Shown here one piece after another: positions 35,229-43,931 of a stretch of 64,000 nucleotides of DNA. The position numbers and the translations under genes were made by a program. The DNA is taken from assembly GCA_016699675.1 (NCBI GenBank), contig CP064985.1, positions 558,001 to 622,000 on the forward strand, given 5' to 3'. Origin of the DNA: Austwickia sp. (GTDB lineage: Bacteria > Actinomycetota > Actinomycetes > Actinomycetales > Dermatophilaceae). Within the stretch, counting starts at the first letter, position 1. Each line of letters starts with the position of its first letter. The notes beneath the pieces are model-generated. The model saw nothing but the letters and a program-made list of their open reading frames with translations. It did not search any database and had not been told where the DNA came from.

Positions 35229-35810
35229 TCAGAGGAAGGGGACCGGGTCGAACTCGTCGATCGGGATGACCCGCAGTCGCGGCAGCGGTTGCGTGAAGGC
35301 CCCCACGTCGAACTCCAGGTCGAACAGCTCGATGTCGTCGGCCAGGTCCGCGTAGCCGACGTTGCGGAACTCGTTGAACCCGAGCACGCCGATCCGCCGA
35401 CCGTCCATCAGCGCCTGCAGCTCGGGCAGGAAGTCGCCGTCGTGGCTCGCCAGCATCACGTCGCCGGAGCGCTCGGCGATGGCCCCCAGCGTGCGCTTGA
35501 TGGCGATGTCCACCACCTTCTGGTCGCGCCGCCCCGTGACGGGGATCGGCCGGAACCCGATGCTGCGCATGGCCTGGACGAAGGCGAACGGCATGTCGAA
35601 GCCCTCGTGAATGGCGATGAAGAACAGGCCGCGCACCGGCTGTTCCCAGCGCCGCTCGGCGAAGGTCAGCACGCGGTCCCAGCGCGGCCGCTCGTCCCGG
35701 TCGGGCCGCCGCTCCAGGATCGAGAGCCCCAGCGTCGCGTCGATGTTCTCGCCGTCGACGAGGACATAGGTGATCGGCTCACGGCCGGCCTGCTGCGTGG
35801 GCTCGCTCAT
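35229..35810 (-). CDS. NYN-domain (PIN-like) ribonuclease, LabA/DUF88 family
   Basis: The 193-residue protein shows the acidic catalytic set of NYN domains: YVLVDGENID (14-23), VTGRRDQKVVDIAIKRTL, and MLASHDGDFLPELQAL. These metal-dependent nucleases act on structured RNA. An internal segment VPVRGLFFIAIHEGFDMPF-like is typical of the LabA subgroup. It lies on the minus strand between SURF1 and the aldehyde dehydrogenase, each with its own start. Confidence 0.85.
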   Translation of the reverse strand: MSEPTQQAGREPITYVLVDGENIDATLGLSILERRPDRDERPRWDRVLTFAERRWEQPVRGLFFIAIHEGFDMPFAFVQAMRSIGFRPIPVTGRRDQKVVDIAIKRTLGAIAERSGDVMLASHDGDFLPELQALMDGRRIGVLGFNEFRNVGYADLADDIELFDLEFDVGAFTQPLPRLRVIPIDEFDPVPFL

Positions 35811-35820
35811 GTCCCCGACC

Positions 35821-37422
35821 CTACGGCCGGCCGATCCCCTTCATCACCTTGAAGAAGCCGGTCATCACGTCGCTGAACTTCTCGGGCGTCAGCTGCGGCG
35901 GCACGCCCAGCCCCAGGAGCCGCTGCACGGCCACGGTCTGGGACTCCGTGTACTTCAGGATCCCCTCCGCCCCGTGCCGACGCCCCAGCCCGGAGTCCTT
36001 GAACCCGCCCATCGGGGACGCCGTGGACGCGTACGCCGCGGCGTACCCCTCGTTCACGTTCACCGTGCCCGCCTCGATGCGCGCTGCGAGCGCCCGCCCG
36101 CGGCGCAGGTCGCGGGTCCACAGGGAGGCGTTCAGGCCGTACGCCGTGTCGTTGGCCACCCGGACCGCCTCGTCGTCGCTGGCGACCCGGTAGACCGAGA
36201 CGACCGGCCCGAACGTCTCCTCGCGGCAGGCCGCCATGTCCTCGGTGACCCCGTCGAGCACCGTCGGCTCGTAGAACCACGGCCCCAGGTCGGGGCGGTG
36301 CTTGCCGCCAGCAAGCACCACGGCTCCCTTGGCGCGGGCGTCCTCGACGTGCCGCTCCACGGTGGCCAGCTGATCGGCGGAGACGAGGCTGCCCATGTCG
36401 GCGTCGTAGGTGAGCTGCGGGCCGAGCTTCAGCGCCCGCACCCGGGGCAGGAACGCGGCCAAGAACGGCTCGGCGATCGCCTCGTGCAGGATCAGCCGCT
36501 CGATGCTCACGCACAGCTGACCCGCCGAGGCGAAGCAGGCTCGAACGGCGCCCTCCGCGGCGCGCTCGAGGTCGGCGTCGGCCGCGACGTACAGCGGGTT
36601 CTTCCCGCCCAGCTCCAGCGAACACGCGACGAGCCGCTCCGCGGCCTTGGCGGCGACGGTCCGGCCCGTCGCGGTCGACCCGGTGAACCCCACGTAGTCC
36701 ACCTGCTCGAACAGCGCGTTGCCCACCACGCTGCCCCGGCCGAGCACCACCTGCACGACGCGCTGCGGCAGCCCGGCGCGGCGCAGCAGCTCGGCGCAGA
36801 ACAGCAGAGTGAGCGAGGTCTGGGTATCCGGTCGGACCACGACGGCGTTGCCCGCCATCAGCGCCGGAATCACGTCGGTGATGCCCATTGACAGCGGGTA
36901 GTTCCACGGCGCGACGATGCCGACCACACCCTTGGGGTGCCGCAGCTCGGTCACCTCGGTGAGCCCGGGCACCAGCCCCACGTGCCGGCGCGGCCGCAGG
37001 TGCCGCGCGGCGGTGCGGGCGTAATAGCGGGACACCTGCGCCACGTCCACGATCTCCTCGAAGGCGTGGATCCGCGACTTGCCGCTCTCCAGCTGGATGA
37101 GGTCCAGCATCTCCACCTGGTGGGCGAGGACCAGATCGTGGAACCGCAGCAGGATCTGCGCGCGGGACTGCACGGGCAGGGCGGCCCAGTCGGGTTGGGC
37201 GGCGCGGGCGCCGGCGACTGCGGTGCGTACGTCGTCCGGGGTCGACAGCGGGATCTCGGCGAGCGGCAGCCCCGTCATCGGGGTCACCGCGGTCAGCGTC
37301 TGGGCGCGCGGGGAGGTCACGGCCAGGGCGGTCAAGCGGCGTACCCACGCCGGGTGCAGCACCGCGCGGGTCTGTGCGGCGGCAGCGACGGACGTCGTAC
37401 TCGACAGGGTTCCGGTCGTCAT
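35821..37422 (-). CDS. gabD2: Succinate-semialdehyde dehydrogenase (GabD2-type)
   Basis: The 533-residue aldehyde dehydrogenase has the NAD(P) fold with GFTGSTATGRTVAAKAA, the general base Glu in LELGGKNPLYV, and the nucleophile Cys in SAGQLCVSIERL. Substrate-pocket sequence and length match actinobacterial GabD2, which oxidises succinic semialdehyde to succinate in the 4-aminobutyrate/2-oxoglutarate bypass. The ATG giving MTTGTLS is chosen. A GTG three codons upstream is possible. Confidence 0.88.
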   Translation of the reverse strand: MTTGTLSSTTSVAAAAQTRAVLHPAWVRRLTALAVTSPRAQTLTAVTPMTGLPLAEIPLSTPDDVRTAVAGARAAQPDWAALPVQSRAQILLRFHDLVLAHQVEMLDLIQLESGKSRIHAFEEIVDVAQVSRYYARTAARHLRPRRHVGLVPGLTEVTELRHPKGVVGIVAPWNYPLSMGITDVIPALMAGNAVVVRPDTQTSLTLLFCAELLRRAGLPQRVVQVVLGRGSVVGNALFEQVDYVGFTGSTATGRTVAAKAAERLVACSLELGGKNPLYVAADADLERAAEGAVRACFASAGQLCVSIERLILHEAIAEPFLAAFLPRVRALKLGPQLTYDADMGSLVSADQLATVERHVEDARAKGAVVLAGGKHRPDLGPWFYEPTVLDGVTEDMAACREETFGPVVSVYRVASDDEAVRVANDTAYGLNASLWTRDLRRGRALAARIEAGTVNVNEGYAAAYASTASPMGGFKDSGLGRRHGAEGILKYTESQTVAVQRLLGLGVPPQLTPEKFSDVMTGFFKVMKGIGRP

Positions 37423-37519
37423 GGCTCCCACGGTACGTCGTGTCGCCGCGCGCCACGCTACCTCCGGGTAACACTCGACGGCTCCGGCCAGGTCCCGGGC
37501 TGACCCGCGCGGCCCGGGA

Positions 37520-37543
37520 GGCGCCGGCCGTCCGGCCGGTGCC
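37520..37543 (-). terminator. Hairpin terminator of guaB3
   Basis: A 10-bp stem (37520-37529 and 37534-37543, one G-T pair, loop gtcc) lies 16 bases after the guaB3 stop on the minus strand. Confidence 0.7.
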
Positions 37544-37558
37544 GGCGGGCAGCCCCGG

Positions 37559-38680
37559 TCAGCTCAGGGTGTACGGCGCGACGATGACCTCGACCCGCTG
37601 GAACTCCTTGAGGTCGCTGTAGCCCGTCGTGGCCATCGAGCGACGCAGCGCCCCGGCGAAGTTCGTCGTCCCGTCCGCGGAGCGGCTGGGCCCGTGGATG
37701 ATCTCCTGCAGGCTGGCGCAGACTCCGACCTGGACGCGCTCGCCGCGGGGCAGCTCCTCGTGGTGCGCCTCGGGGCCCCAGTGGAACCCGCGGCCGGGGG
37801 CGTCCTGCGCGCGGGCCAGCGCCGCGCCCAGCATGACCGCGTCGGCGCCGCAGGCCACCGCCTTGACGACGTCGCCGGACTTGCCCATCCCGCCGTCGGC
37901 GATGACGTGCACGTAGCGGCCGCCGGACTCGTCCAGATAGTCGCGCCGAGCCGCCGCCACGTCGGCGATCGCCGAGGCCATCGGCGCGTGGATGCCCAGG
38001 GTCTCCCGGGTCGTGTGCGCCGCGCCGCCGCCGAAGCCGACGAGCACGCCGGCCGCGCCGGTGCGCATCAGGTGCAGGGCGGCGGTGTACGTCGCGGCGC
38101 CACCGACGATCACCGGGACGTCGAGCTCGTAGATGAACCGCTTGAGGTTGAGCGGCTCGGCCTCCGAGCTGACGTGCTCCGCCGAGACGGTGGTGCCGCG
38201 GATGACGAAGAGGTCGACGCCCGCGTCGACGACGGTCTTCCAGTGCTGCTGCGTGAGCTGCGGCGACAGCGCACCCGCGACGACGACGCCGGACTCGCGC
38301 ATGTGCCGCAGTCGGGCGGTGATGAGCTCGGGCTTGATCGGCTCGGCGTAGATGGCCTGCATCCGCGCGGTCGCCGCGGCGCCGTCGATCGCGGCGATCT
38401 CCGCGAGCAGCGGCGCGGGGTCCTCGTAGCGGGTCCAGAGCCCCTCCAGGTCGAGCACCCCCAGCCCGCCGAGCCGCCCGAACGCGATGGCGGTCTCGGG
38501 CGACATCACCGAGTCCATCGGCGCGGCCACGAACGGCAGCTCGAACTGGTAGGCGTCGATCTGCCAGCTCAGCGACACGTCCTGCGGGGCGCGGGTCCGC
38601 CGGGACGGGACGATCGCGATGTCGTCGAAGCTGTAGGCCCTGCGACCGCGCTTGCCGCGGCCGATCTCGATCTCGGTCAC
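37559..38680 (-). CDS. guaB3: GuaB3-family IMP dehydrogenase-related protein
   Basis: The 373-residue TIM-barrel protein is related to IMP dehydrogenase and GMP reductase. It opens EIGRGKRGRRAYSFDDIAIVPS, with ELPFVAAPMDSVMSPETA, VIADGGMGKSGDVVKAVACGADAVMLG and a C-terminal SMATTGYSDLKEFQRVE. No CBS domains are present. The loop that holds the IMPDH catalytic Cys (GSICTTR) reads RGTTVSAEH here, so there is no Cys in that place. GuaB3 proteins have been linked to GMP reduction in some bacteria. For this one activity is uncertain. It is the neighbour of guaB in many actinobacteria. Confidence 0.88.
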   Translation of the reverse strand: MTEIEIGRGKRGRRAYSFDDIAIVPSRRTRAPQDVSLSWQIDAYQFELPFVAAPMDSVMSPETAIAFGRLGGLGVLDLEGLWTRYEDPAPLLAEIAAIDGAAATARMQAIYAEPIKPELITARLRHMRESGVVVAGALSPQLTQQHWKTVVDAGVDLFVIRGTTVSAEHVSSEAEPLNLKRFIYELDVPVIVGGAATYTAALHLMRTGAAGVLVGFGGGAAHTTRETLGIHAPMASAIADVAAARRDYLDESGGRYVHVIADGGMGKSGDVVKAVACGADAVMLGAALARAQDAPGRGFHWGPEAHHEELPRGERVQVGVCASLQEIIHGPSRSADGTTNFAGALRRSMATTGYSDLKEFQRVEVIVAPYTLS

Positions 38681-38725
38681 CGGGTCAATCTACCCGCCCC
38701 AACCTGGGGTGAGCCGACTCATCCC

Positions 38726-38767
38726 AGGTCGGGTGAGCACACGTACGCACGCGTGCTCACCCGACCT
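38726..38767 (-). terminator. Hairpin terminator of the patatin-like gene
   Basis: A perfect 15-bp inverted repeat (38726-38740 and 38753-38767, 12-base loop containing ACGTACG) lies 14 bases downstream of the stop at 38781 on the minus strand. Confidence 0.8.
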
Positions 38768-38780
38768 CAGGAGAGGCGCC

Positions 38781-39866
38781 TCACCCCACGCGGAGGGCGC
38801 CCAGCACCTCGGTGCCCTTCGCGTAACCCATGTCGAAGACCTCCTCGTCCTCGAAGACGTAGTCGAGGAAGCCGCGCCGCTCGGCGAGCTGCACCTCGTG
38901 GAACGCGATCGGGTGGTACCGGTCCGGCGGCAGCTCGCCTGCCTCGACCAGGGTGTTCACCAGCTGAATCTGCGAGCGCTCGGCGTCGTAGGCGCCGTCG
39001 AAGTACACCTGTGTCTTCAGGTCCTGGACCCCGACGTAGCTGCGCGGCAACGCCCCCGCCCACGCGTTCGCCAGCGGCCGCACCGCCACGATGTCGGTCG
39101 CCGGCCAGAGCTCGGAGAGCATCATCTGCCGGTAGTACGCGCCGTCGACGTACGCGTTGCTGTCCGTGAATCCGTACTCGTAGAGCCACAGCCCCGCCCG
39201 CACCGACTCGGCGGTGACGTCCTGGTAGATCGTGTTGTCCCGGTGCCCGCTCGGCGTGCCGGGCGCGTAGGCCCCCGCGCCCGCCCGCGCCTCCTCCAGC
39301 ACGCGCCGCGCGGCCGGGTTGAGGTGCACGTGTTCGGTCCCCTCCGCGGGGCTGTAGCTGTTGAAGAGGACCGGTACGTCGGAGCCGGCGAAGGCCTGCG
39401 CGATCCCGGCGAAGAACTCCGGCGGGAACTCCGGCACCAGCAGGCGGGCCGGCGCCAGCCTCGCGAGGGCCTCGATCACCGAGGGGTGCGGCCGCGAGGC
39501 GCTGGAGAGCCGCTGCCACGTCGTCGCCCAGTTGTCCAGCAGGTCCTTCGGCAGCTCGAACCACGCCGGCCGGAACGCCCCGCGCACCCCCGCCACGGCG
39601 AGGATCGTCGCGTCGATGTCGCGCAGGCCGGTCTTCTCGACCTGCTTGATCGTCTCGACGAGCACCTCGCGCAGGGGCCGGCCGCCAGCCGCCCGGGCAA
39701 GGTAGGCATGCACCCAGCCGATCTGGCCGGACGTCGCCGAGATCAGGTGCGGCCGGACCCCCAGGTCGTACGCCGCCTCCAACACCCCCGCCCCGAAGGC
39801 GTTGCTGCCCGCCAGTCCCCCGAGGGCCAGCGCGATCCGCCGCTGGCCGGTCCCCAATTCGCTCAC
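38781..39866 (-). CDS. Patatin-like phospholipase-family protein with altered nucleophile motif
   Basis: The 361-residue protein has the patatin layout: a glycine-rich oxyanion loop ALALGGLAGSNAFGAGVLEAA near the N-terminus, a nucleophile elbow LISATSGQIGW, and the Asp of the dyad in YVDGAYY. The usual G-x-S-x-G reads A-T-S-G-Q, so the Ser is kept but the flanking glycines are shifted. Activity may differ from a standard phospholipase. It is 60 bases downstream of guaB on the same strand and has its own terminator. Confidence 0.7.
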   Translation of the reverse strand: MSELGTGQRRIALALGGLAGSNAFGAGVLEAAYDLGVRPHLISATSGQIGWVHAYLARAAGGRPLREVLVETIKQVEKTGLRDIDATILAVAGVRGAFRPAWFELPKDLLDNWATTWQRLSSASRPHPSVIEALARLAPARLLVPEFPPEFFAGIAQAFAGSDVPVLFNSYSPAEGTEHVHLNPAARRVLEEARAGAGAYAPGTPSGHRDNTIYQDVTAESVRAGLWLYEYGFTDSNAYVDGAYYRQMMLSELWPATDIVAVRPLANAWAGALPRSYVGVQDLKTQVYFDGAYDAERSQIQLVNTLVEAGELPPDRYHPIAFHEVQLAERRGFLDYVFEDEEVFDMGYAKGTEVLGALRVG

Positions 39867-39926
39867 CCGGCAACCCTATCGGCGGGCGACGCGCGGCCGG
39901 GCCCGCCGGCTACGGCCAGCCGGGGG

Positions 39927-41450
39927 CTATCGGATGGTCCCCGAGTAGTTCGGGGCCTCCACGGTCATCTGGATGTCGTGCGGGTGAGACTCTTTGAGGC
40001 CGGCGCTCGTGATGCGCACGAACTTCCCCTTGGCCTGCAGCTGCGGGATGTCCCAGGCGCCGACGTAGAACAGCGACTGGTGCAGGCCGCCGATCAACTG
40101 GTGGACGACCGCCGACACCGGGCCGCGGTAGGCGACCTGCCCCTCGATGCCCTCGGGGATGATCTTGTCGTCGCTGACGACGTCGGCCTGGAAGTAGCGG
40201 TCCTTGGAATAGGACTTCTTGCCCCGGGAGGCCATCGCCCCGAGCGAGCCCATGCCGCGGTACTTCTTGAACTGCTTGCCGTTGATGAACACCAGGTCGC
40301 CGGGGCTCTCGTCGCAGCCGGCGAGGAGCGAGCCGATCATCACGGTGTCCGCGCCGGCCACCAGGGCCTTGGCGATGTCGCCCGAATACTGCAGGCCGCC
40401 GTCGGCGATCAGCGGAACCCCCGCCGGCCGGCACGCCTTCGACGCCTCGTAGACGGCGGTGATCTGCGGTACGCCGACGCCGGCGACCACCCGCGTCGTA
40501 CAGATCGAGCCCGGCCCCACGCCGACCTTCACCGCGTCCGCGCCGGCGTCCACCAGCGCCTGCGCGCCCGCCCGGGTGGCGACGTTGCCGCCGATCACCT
40601 GCGCGTGCCGGGTCGCCGGGTCGCTCTTGAGTCGGGCGATCATCTCCAGCATGAGGCGGGCGTGGCCGTTGGCGACGTCCGGGACGAGCACGTCGACGCC
40701 CGCCTCCACCAGCGCGGTCGCCCGCTCCCAGGCGTCGCCGAAGTAGCCGATCGCGGCGGCCACCATAAGGCGGCCGTCCTTGTCCTTGCTGGCGAGGGGG
40801 TACTGCTCGCCCTTGACGAAGTCCTTCACCGTGATCAGGCCCGCGAGGCGGCCGGCCTCGTCGACGAGGGGCAGCCGCTCCTTCTTGTGCTGGCGCAGCA
40901 GCAGGGTCGCGTCCTCGCGCGAGATCCCCTCCGGCGCGGTGATCAGGGGCATCGGCGTCATCACGTCGCGCACCAGGGTCCGGCCCCACTCCGCGACGGG
41001 CGTGAAACGCAGGTCCCGGTTGGTGCAGATGCCGAGGAGGGTGGTGTCGGCGGCCACGACCGGCAGCCCCGAGACGCGGTACTGCCCGCAGATCGTGTCC
41101 AGGTCTTCCAGGGTGGCGTCCGGACCGATGGTGATCGGGTTGCTGATCCGACCCGTCTGGGTCCGCTTGACCAGGTCGACCTGGTAGGCCTGATCCTCGA
41201 TCGACAGGTTGCGGTGCAGCACGCCGATGCCGCCCTCGCGGGCCATCGCGATCGCCATGCGCGCCTCGGTGACCGTGTCCATGGCCGCGGAGATCAGGGG
41301 CAGCCGCATCGACAGCCCGCGGGTCAGGCGCGCCGTGGTGTCGACCTCGCTGGGAATGACGTCGGTGTCCCCGGGCAGGAGGAGGACGTCGTCGTACGTC
41401 AGGCCGATCGTCGCAAACGGGTCCTGGGGTCCGGCCGTCGCATCGCTCAC
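39927..41450 (-). CDS. guaB: Inosine-5'-monophosphate dehydrogenase
   Basis: GuaB oxidises IMP to XMP with NAD, the committed step to GMP. The 507-residue protein has the TIM barrel interrupted by two CBS domains (about 105-225). The catalytic Cys lies in VGVGPGSICTTRVVAG, with IADGGLQYSGDIAKAL and the mobile flap GSLGAMASRGKKSYSKDRYFQ. Its start lies 26 bases after the rsdA stop, so reading from the sigD-rsdA promoter may continue into it. Confidence 0.97.
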   Translation of the reverse strand: MSDATAGPQDPFATIGLTYDDVLLLPGDTDVIPSEVDTTARLTRGLSMRLPLISAAMDTVTEARMAIAMAREGGIGVLHRNLSIEDQAYQVDLVKRTQTGRISNPITIGPDATLEDLDTICGQYRVSGLPVVAADTTLLGICTNRDLRFTPVAEWGRTLVRDVMTPMPLITAPEGISREDATLLLRQHKKERLPLVDEAGRLAGLITVKDFVKGEQYPLASKDKDGRLMVAAAIGYFGDAWERATALVEAGVDVLVPDVANGHARLMLEMIARLKSDPATRHAQVIGGNVATRAGAQALVDAGADAVKVGVGPGSICTTRVVAGVGVPQITAVYEASKACRPAGVPLIADGGLQYSGDIAKALVAGADTVMIGSLLAGCDESPGDLVFINGKQFKKYRGMGSLGAMASRGKKSYSKDRYFQADVVSDDKIIPEGIEGQVAYRGPVSAVVHQLIGGLHQSLFYVGAWDIPQLQAKGKFVRITSAGLKESHPHDIQMTVEAPNYSGTIR

Positions 41451-41476
41451 CTTCGTGAGTCTAGAGTGCTCCGCCG

Positions 41477-42595
41477 CTAGGGCAGCGGTCCGCCCAGGGG
41501 TGCCCCGCCCAGGGCTGGCAGGAGGATGCGCACGGTCCAGTTCGCGAGGGAGACGGTCACCGCCGGTGCTGCCGGCGTCGCGGGGAGCGCAGCCGCCGAG
41601 GCCGTCGCGGGAGCCTCCCGCGGTCGGTTGGACTTGCGCGACTGGCCGGGGGGCACCGCCGTCCAGGTCGAGTTGCCGGGACCGGTCGATCCCTTGCAGT
41701 GGCCGGGCGGCCAGCAGGGCGTCGAGCTGGGCGAGGGCGGCGGCGTGGTCGGCACGAACGTCGGCGGCGCCGGCGTGCGGGTGGGTCGCGGCGGCGACGG
41801 TACGACGGTGGGGGGCGCCGGCGGAGCACTCGGGCTGGGCTCCGGTGGGACCGTGCTGCTGGGCGCGGGCACGCTCGGCGCCGGCGGAACCGGAACCGGC
41901 ACCGGCTCGTTCGGGGGTAGCGGCACGGGCACGACAGGGGGCTGCGGTTGCGGCGCCGGCTCAGCGGGCGGCACCGGAGCGGGGATGGTCGGGATGTCCG
42001 AGGGCGAGCTGGCGGGGGGCGGGGCCGCGGGGCTCGACGAACTGGTGCTCGTGGATTGTGGCGCGGGCGCCACAGGGGCAGCCGACGACGGCCCAGGGGT
42101 GGGTGAGATGACCGGCAGGTCCATCCCGCTCAGCGTCAGCCCGACCGACAGGACCACGCCGGCCGCGACCCCGCCGCCGGCGATGAGGGTGCCCGACACG
42201 CCCCCGGCGGTGCCCCCGGCCGTGCCGGAGCCCATCCCGGTGAGGCCGGTCACCCCGGAACCCGACGCGCCGGACGTCCCGGCGCCGCCGCCCGCGGCTG
42301 TCGTGCCCGTCGTGGTGGAGCCCGCGGCGGTGGAGGTGGTCGAGGTGGTGGATGCGGTGCCCGCCGCGCCCGACGTACCGGCGGCGCTCGACGTCCCCGT
42401 GCCGGCCAGCGCCGCCGCGGCGGCCTTGGCCTCGAGCGCGGCGAGGCTGAACGCACCGGCGACCTGCGCAGCATCGGCCTGGATGGGCGCCGCCCAGCTG
42501 GACAGGAGCTGCCCGAGCGGGTCACCCGCTGGGGCCTGGCCGCGGCCCAGGGCGTCGAGGAATTGATCGTCGACGTCGTACACGTCGCCGTTCAT
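41477..42595 (-). CDS. rsdA: Anti-sigma-D factor RsdA-like protein
   Basis: The 372-residue protein has a short N-terminal sigma-binding region (DQFLDALGRGQAPAGDPLGQLLSSW, about 10-35) like the RsdA sigma-D-binding domain. An Ala/Thr/Gly-rich stretch, a membrane helix near 138-157 and a long Pro/Ser-rich outer region follow. Gene order and the ATGA overlap with sigD support the call. In M. tuberculosis RsdA holds SigD at the membrane until proteolysis releases it. The outer part is low-complexity and gives no hint of the signal. Confidence 0.82.
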   Translation of the reverse strand: MNGDVYDVDDQFLDALGRGQAPAGDPLGQLLSSWAAPIQADAAQVAGAFSLAALEAKAAAAALAGTGTSSAAGTSGAAGTASTTSTTSTAAGSTTTGTTAAGGGAGTSGASGSGVTGLTGMGSGTAGGTAGGVSGTLIAGGGVAAGVVLSVGLTLSGMDLPVISPTPGPSSAAPVAPAPQSTSTSSSSPAAPPPASSPSDIPTIPAPVPPAEPAPQPQPPVVPVPLPPNEPVPVPVPPAPSVPAPSSTVPPEPSPSAPPAPPTVVPSPPRPTRTPAPPTFVPTTPPPSPSSTPCWPPGHCKGSTGPGNSTWTAVPPGQSRKSNRPREAPATASAAALPATPAAPAVTVSLANWTVRILLPALGGAPLGGPLP

Positions 42596-43251
42596 TCGCT
42601 CTCACCCCCTTGCGCCGCGAGGAGCTGGCGAAGCTTCGTGAGCGCGCGGTGCTGCGCAACCCGGACGGACCCCGCCGTCATCCCGAGCGACCGGCCCGTC
42701 TCCTCGGCGGACAGGCCGACTGCGATACGCAACGTCAACAGCTCCCGCTGATGTTCCGGGAGGCGATCCAGCATGGCCCAGGCCCGGGCGGCTTCGTCCG
42801 CGCCGACGACCTGATCCTCCGGGCTGTTGACGTGCTCGGACGGCTCCGGGAGTTCCTCGGTGGGCTGCGGCGAGCGGATCACGGAACGCTGGACGTCCGC
42901 GATCTTGCGGGCGCTGATGGAGTAGACGAACGCCTCGAAGGGCAGGCCGCGGTCGTCGTACTTGGGCAAGGCGATCAACACGGCGACACACACCTCCTGC
43001 GCTGCGTCCTCGGCGGCACCGGCCGCCTGCGAAAATCTCTGGAGTCTCGCGCGCGCGTAGCGGAAGGCTCGATCGTGGACTGCGGCCAAGAGAAGCTCCC
43101 GCGCCTGGGCATCTCCTTCCTGCGCCCGCAAAGCCAGGACGGTCATCTCCGACCGGCCCGACGTGGTGTCCATCGCCGCCGCGGGTCCGGACGTTACCGC
43201 CGACTGAGTGTGACGCAGATCACTCGGCCTCTCGGCGCCCTGGTCGGTCAT
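42592..43251 (-). CDS. sigD: RNA polymerase sigma factor SigD/ShbA type
   Basis: The 219-residue sigma-70 group protein has region 2 (AFRYARARLQRFSQAAGAAEDAAQEVCVAVLIALP then FEAFVYSISARKIADVQRS) and region 4 with a HTH (MLDRLPEHQRELLTLRIAVGLSAEETGRSLGMTAGSVRVAQHRAL). An acidic linker EELPEPSEHVNSPEDQ joins them, and there is no region 1.1 or 3. Order and similarity point to SigD (ShbA in Streptomyces). The start ATG (MTDQGAERP) is chosen over a longer GTG-rich extension. Its last bases overlap rsdA. Confidence 0.9.
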   Translation of the reverse strand: MTDQGAERPSDLRHTQSAVTSGPAAAMDTTSGRSEMTVLALRAQEGDAQARELLLAAVHDRAFRYARARLQRFSQAAGAAEDAAQEVCVAVLIALPKYDDRGLPFEAFVYSISARKIADVQRSVIRSPQPTEELPEPSEHVNSPEDQVVGADEAARAWAMLDRLPEHQRELLTLRIAVGLSAEETGRSLGMTAGSVRVAQHRALTKLRQLLAAQGGESE

Positions 43252-43557
43252 GGTGTCCCGCACCACCTGAACCGGGCCTCGGGGCCTGGGGCTCACCTTC
43301 GCGGGGTCCCGGCGGAAGCGGGGAGAACCGCTGCGCACGCCATCGCCATCGGCCTCCCCCTCTCCAGTCGCCGGACGGACCCGGTGGCATCGCCAGGTTT
43401 GATCCGTCCCCGGGCGGGTACCCCAGAGTCCAGGGTGCCCGGGTCGGGCGCCCGTCCGAGAACCAGTCCGGCATTGGGACGAGCGTATTCCGAACTTCGA
43501 CTCTGCCGGACCCGCTCCGAAATCGCAACCAGACTCCGACCGCCGAAGGAGGCGTTC
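43252..43557. other. Divergent promoter region between sigD and whiB
   Basis: About 300 bases with no gene I can support. It should hold the promoters of sigD (minus) and whiB (plus). The stretch nearest whiB is relatively AT-rich (GCGTATTCCGAACTTCG at about 43484-43500). I see no tRNA, repeat array or riboswitch. Confidence 0.5.
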
Positions 43558-43854
43558 GTGGCCGAGATCTCAAGGCTGCCGGGCCCCCGTGCCGACCAGT
43601 GGGAGTGGCAGTTCGAGGGCTCCTGTCGCACGTCCAGCCCCGACATGTTCTTCCACCCGGAGGGCGAGCGCGGAGCCGCCCGGCGCCGTCGCGACGAGTC
43701 GGCGAAGGCGATCTGCCGCGCCTGCCCCGTCCTCGTGCAGTGCCGCCAGCACGCCCTGACGGTGCGTGAGCCGTACGGCGTGTGGGGCGCCCTCACCGAG
43801 GACGAGCGCGAGGCGCTGTACGTCGCGCAGCGGCACATTCCCGCCGCCTGCTGA
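43558..43854 (+). CDS. WhiB-family Fe-S transcription factor (WhiB3/WhiD-like)
   Basis: The 98-residue protein has four conserved cysteines (Cys23, Cys53, Cys56 and Cys62) that hold a [4Fe-4S] cluster sensitive to O2 and NO, the GVWGA turn at 74-78, and a short basic C-terminal region. WhiB proteins bind region 4 of the main sigma factor. Its position between sigD and groEL matches whiB3 of M. tuberculosis. The GTG start follows AAGGAGG at good spacing. Confidence 0.92.
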   Translation: MAEISRLPGPRADQWEWQFEGSCRTSSPDMFFHPEGERGAARRRRDESAKAICRACPVLVQCRQHALTVREPYGVWGALTEDEREALYVAQRHIPAAC

Positions 43855-43871
43855 GGTCGGCACCTGACGCC

Positions 43872-43905
43872 CGAAGGGCCCGGTCCGCCTGGACCGGGCC
43901 CTTCG
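43872..43905. terminator. Bidirectional hairpin terminator between whiB and groEL
   Basis: A perfect 15-bp inverted repeat (43872-43886 and 43891-43905, loop gcct) sits between the convergent 3' ends of whiB and groEL. Confidence 0.9.
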
Positions 43906-43931
43906 ACGTGCCTAGCTGAGCCTGCGGGCGA

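Noticed and set aside
38652..41480. A 942-codon open frame antisense to the patatin-like gene and guaB
   Set aside because: Low-complexity Arg/Gly/His composition and full overlap with two well-supported genes.
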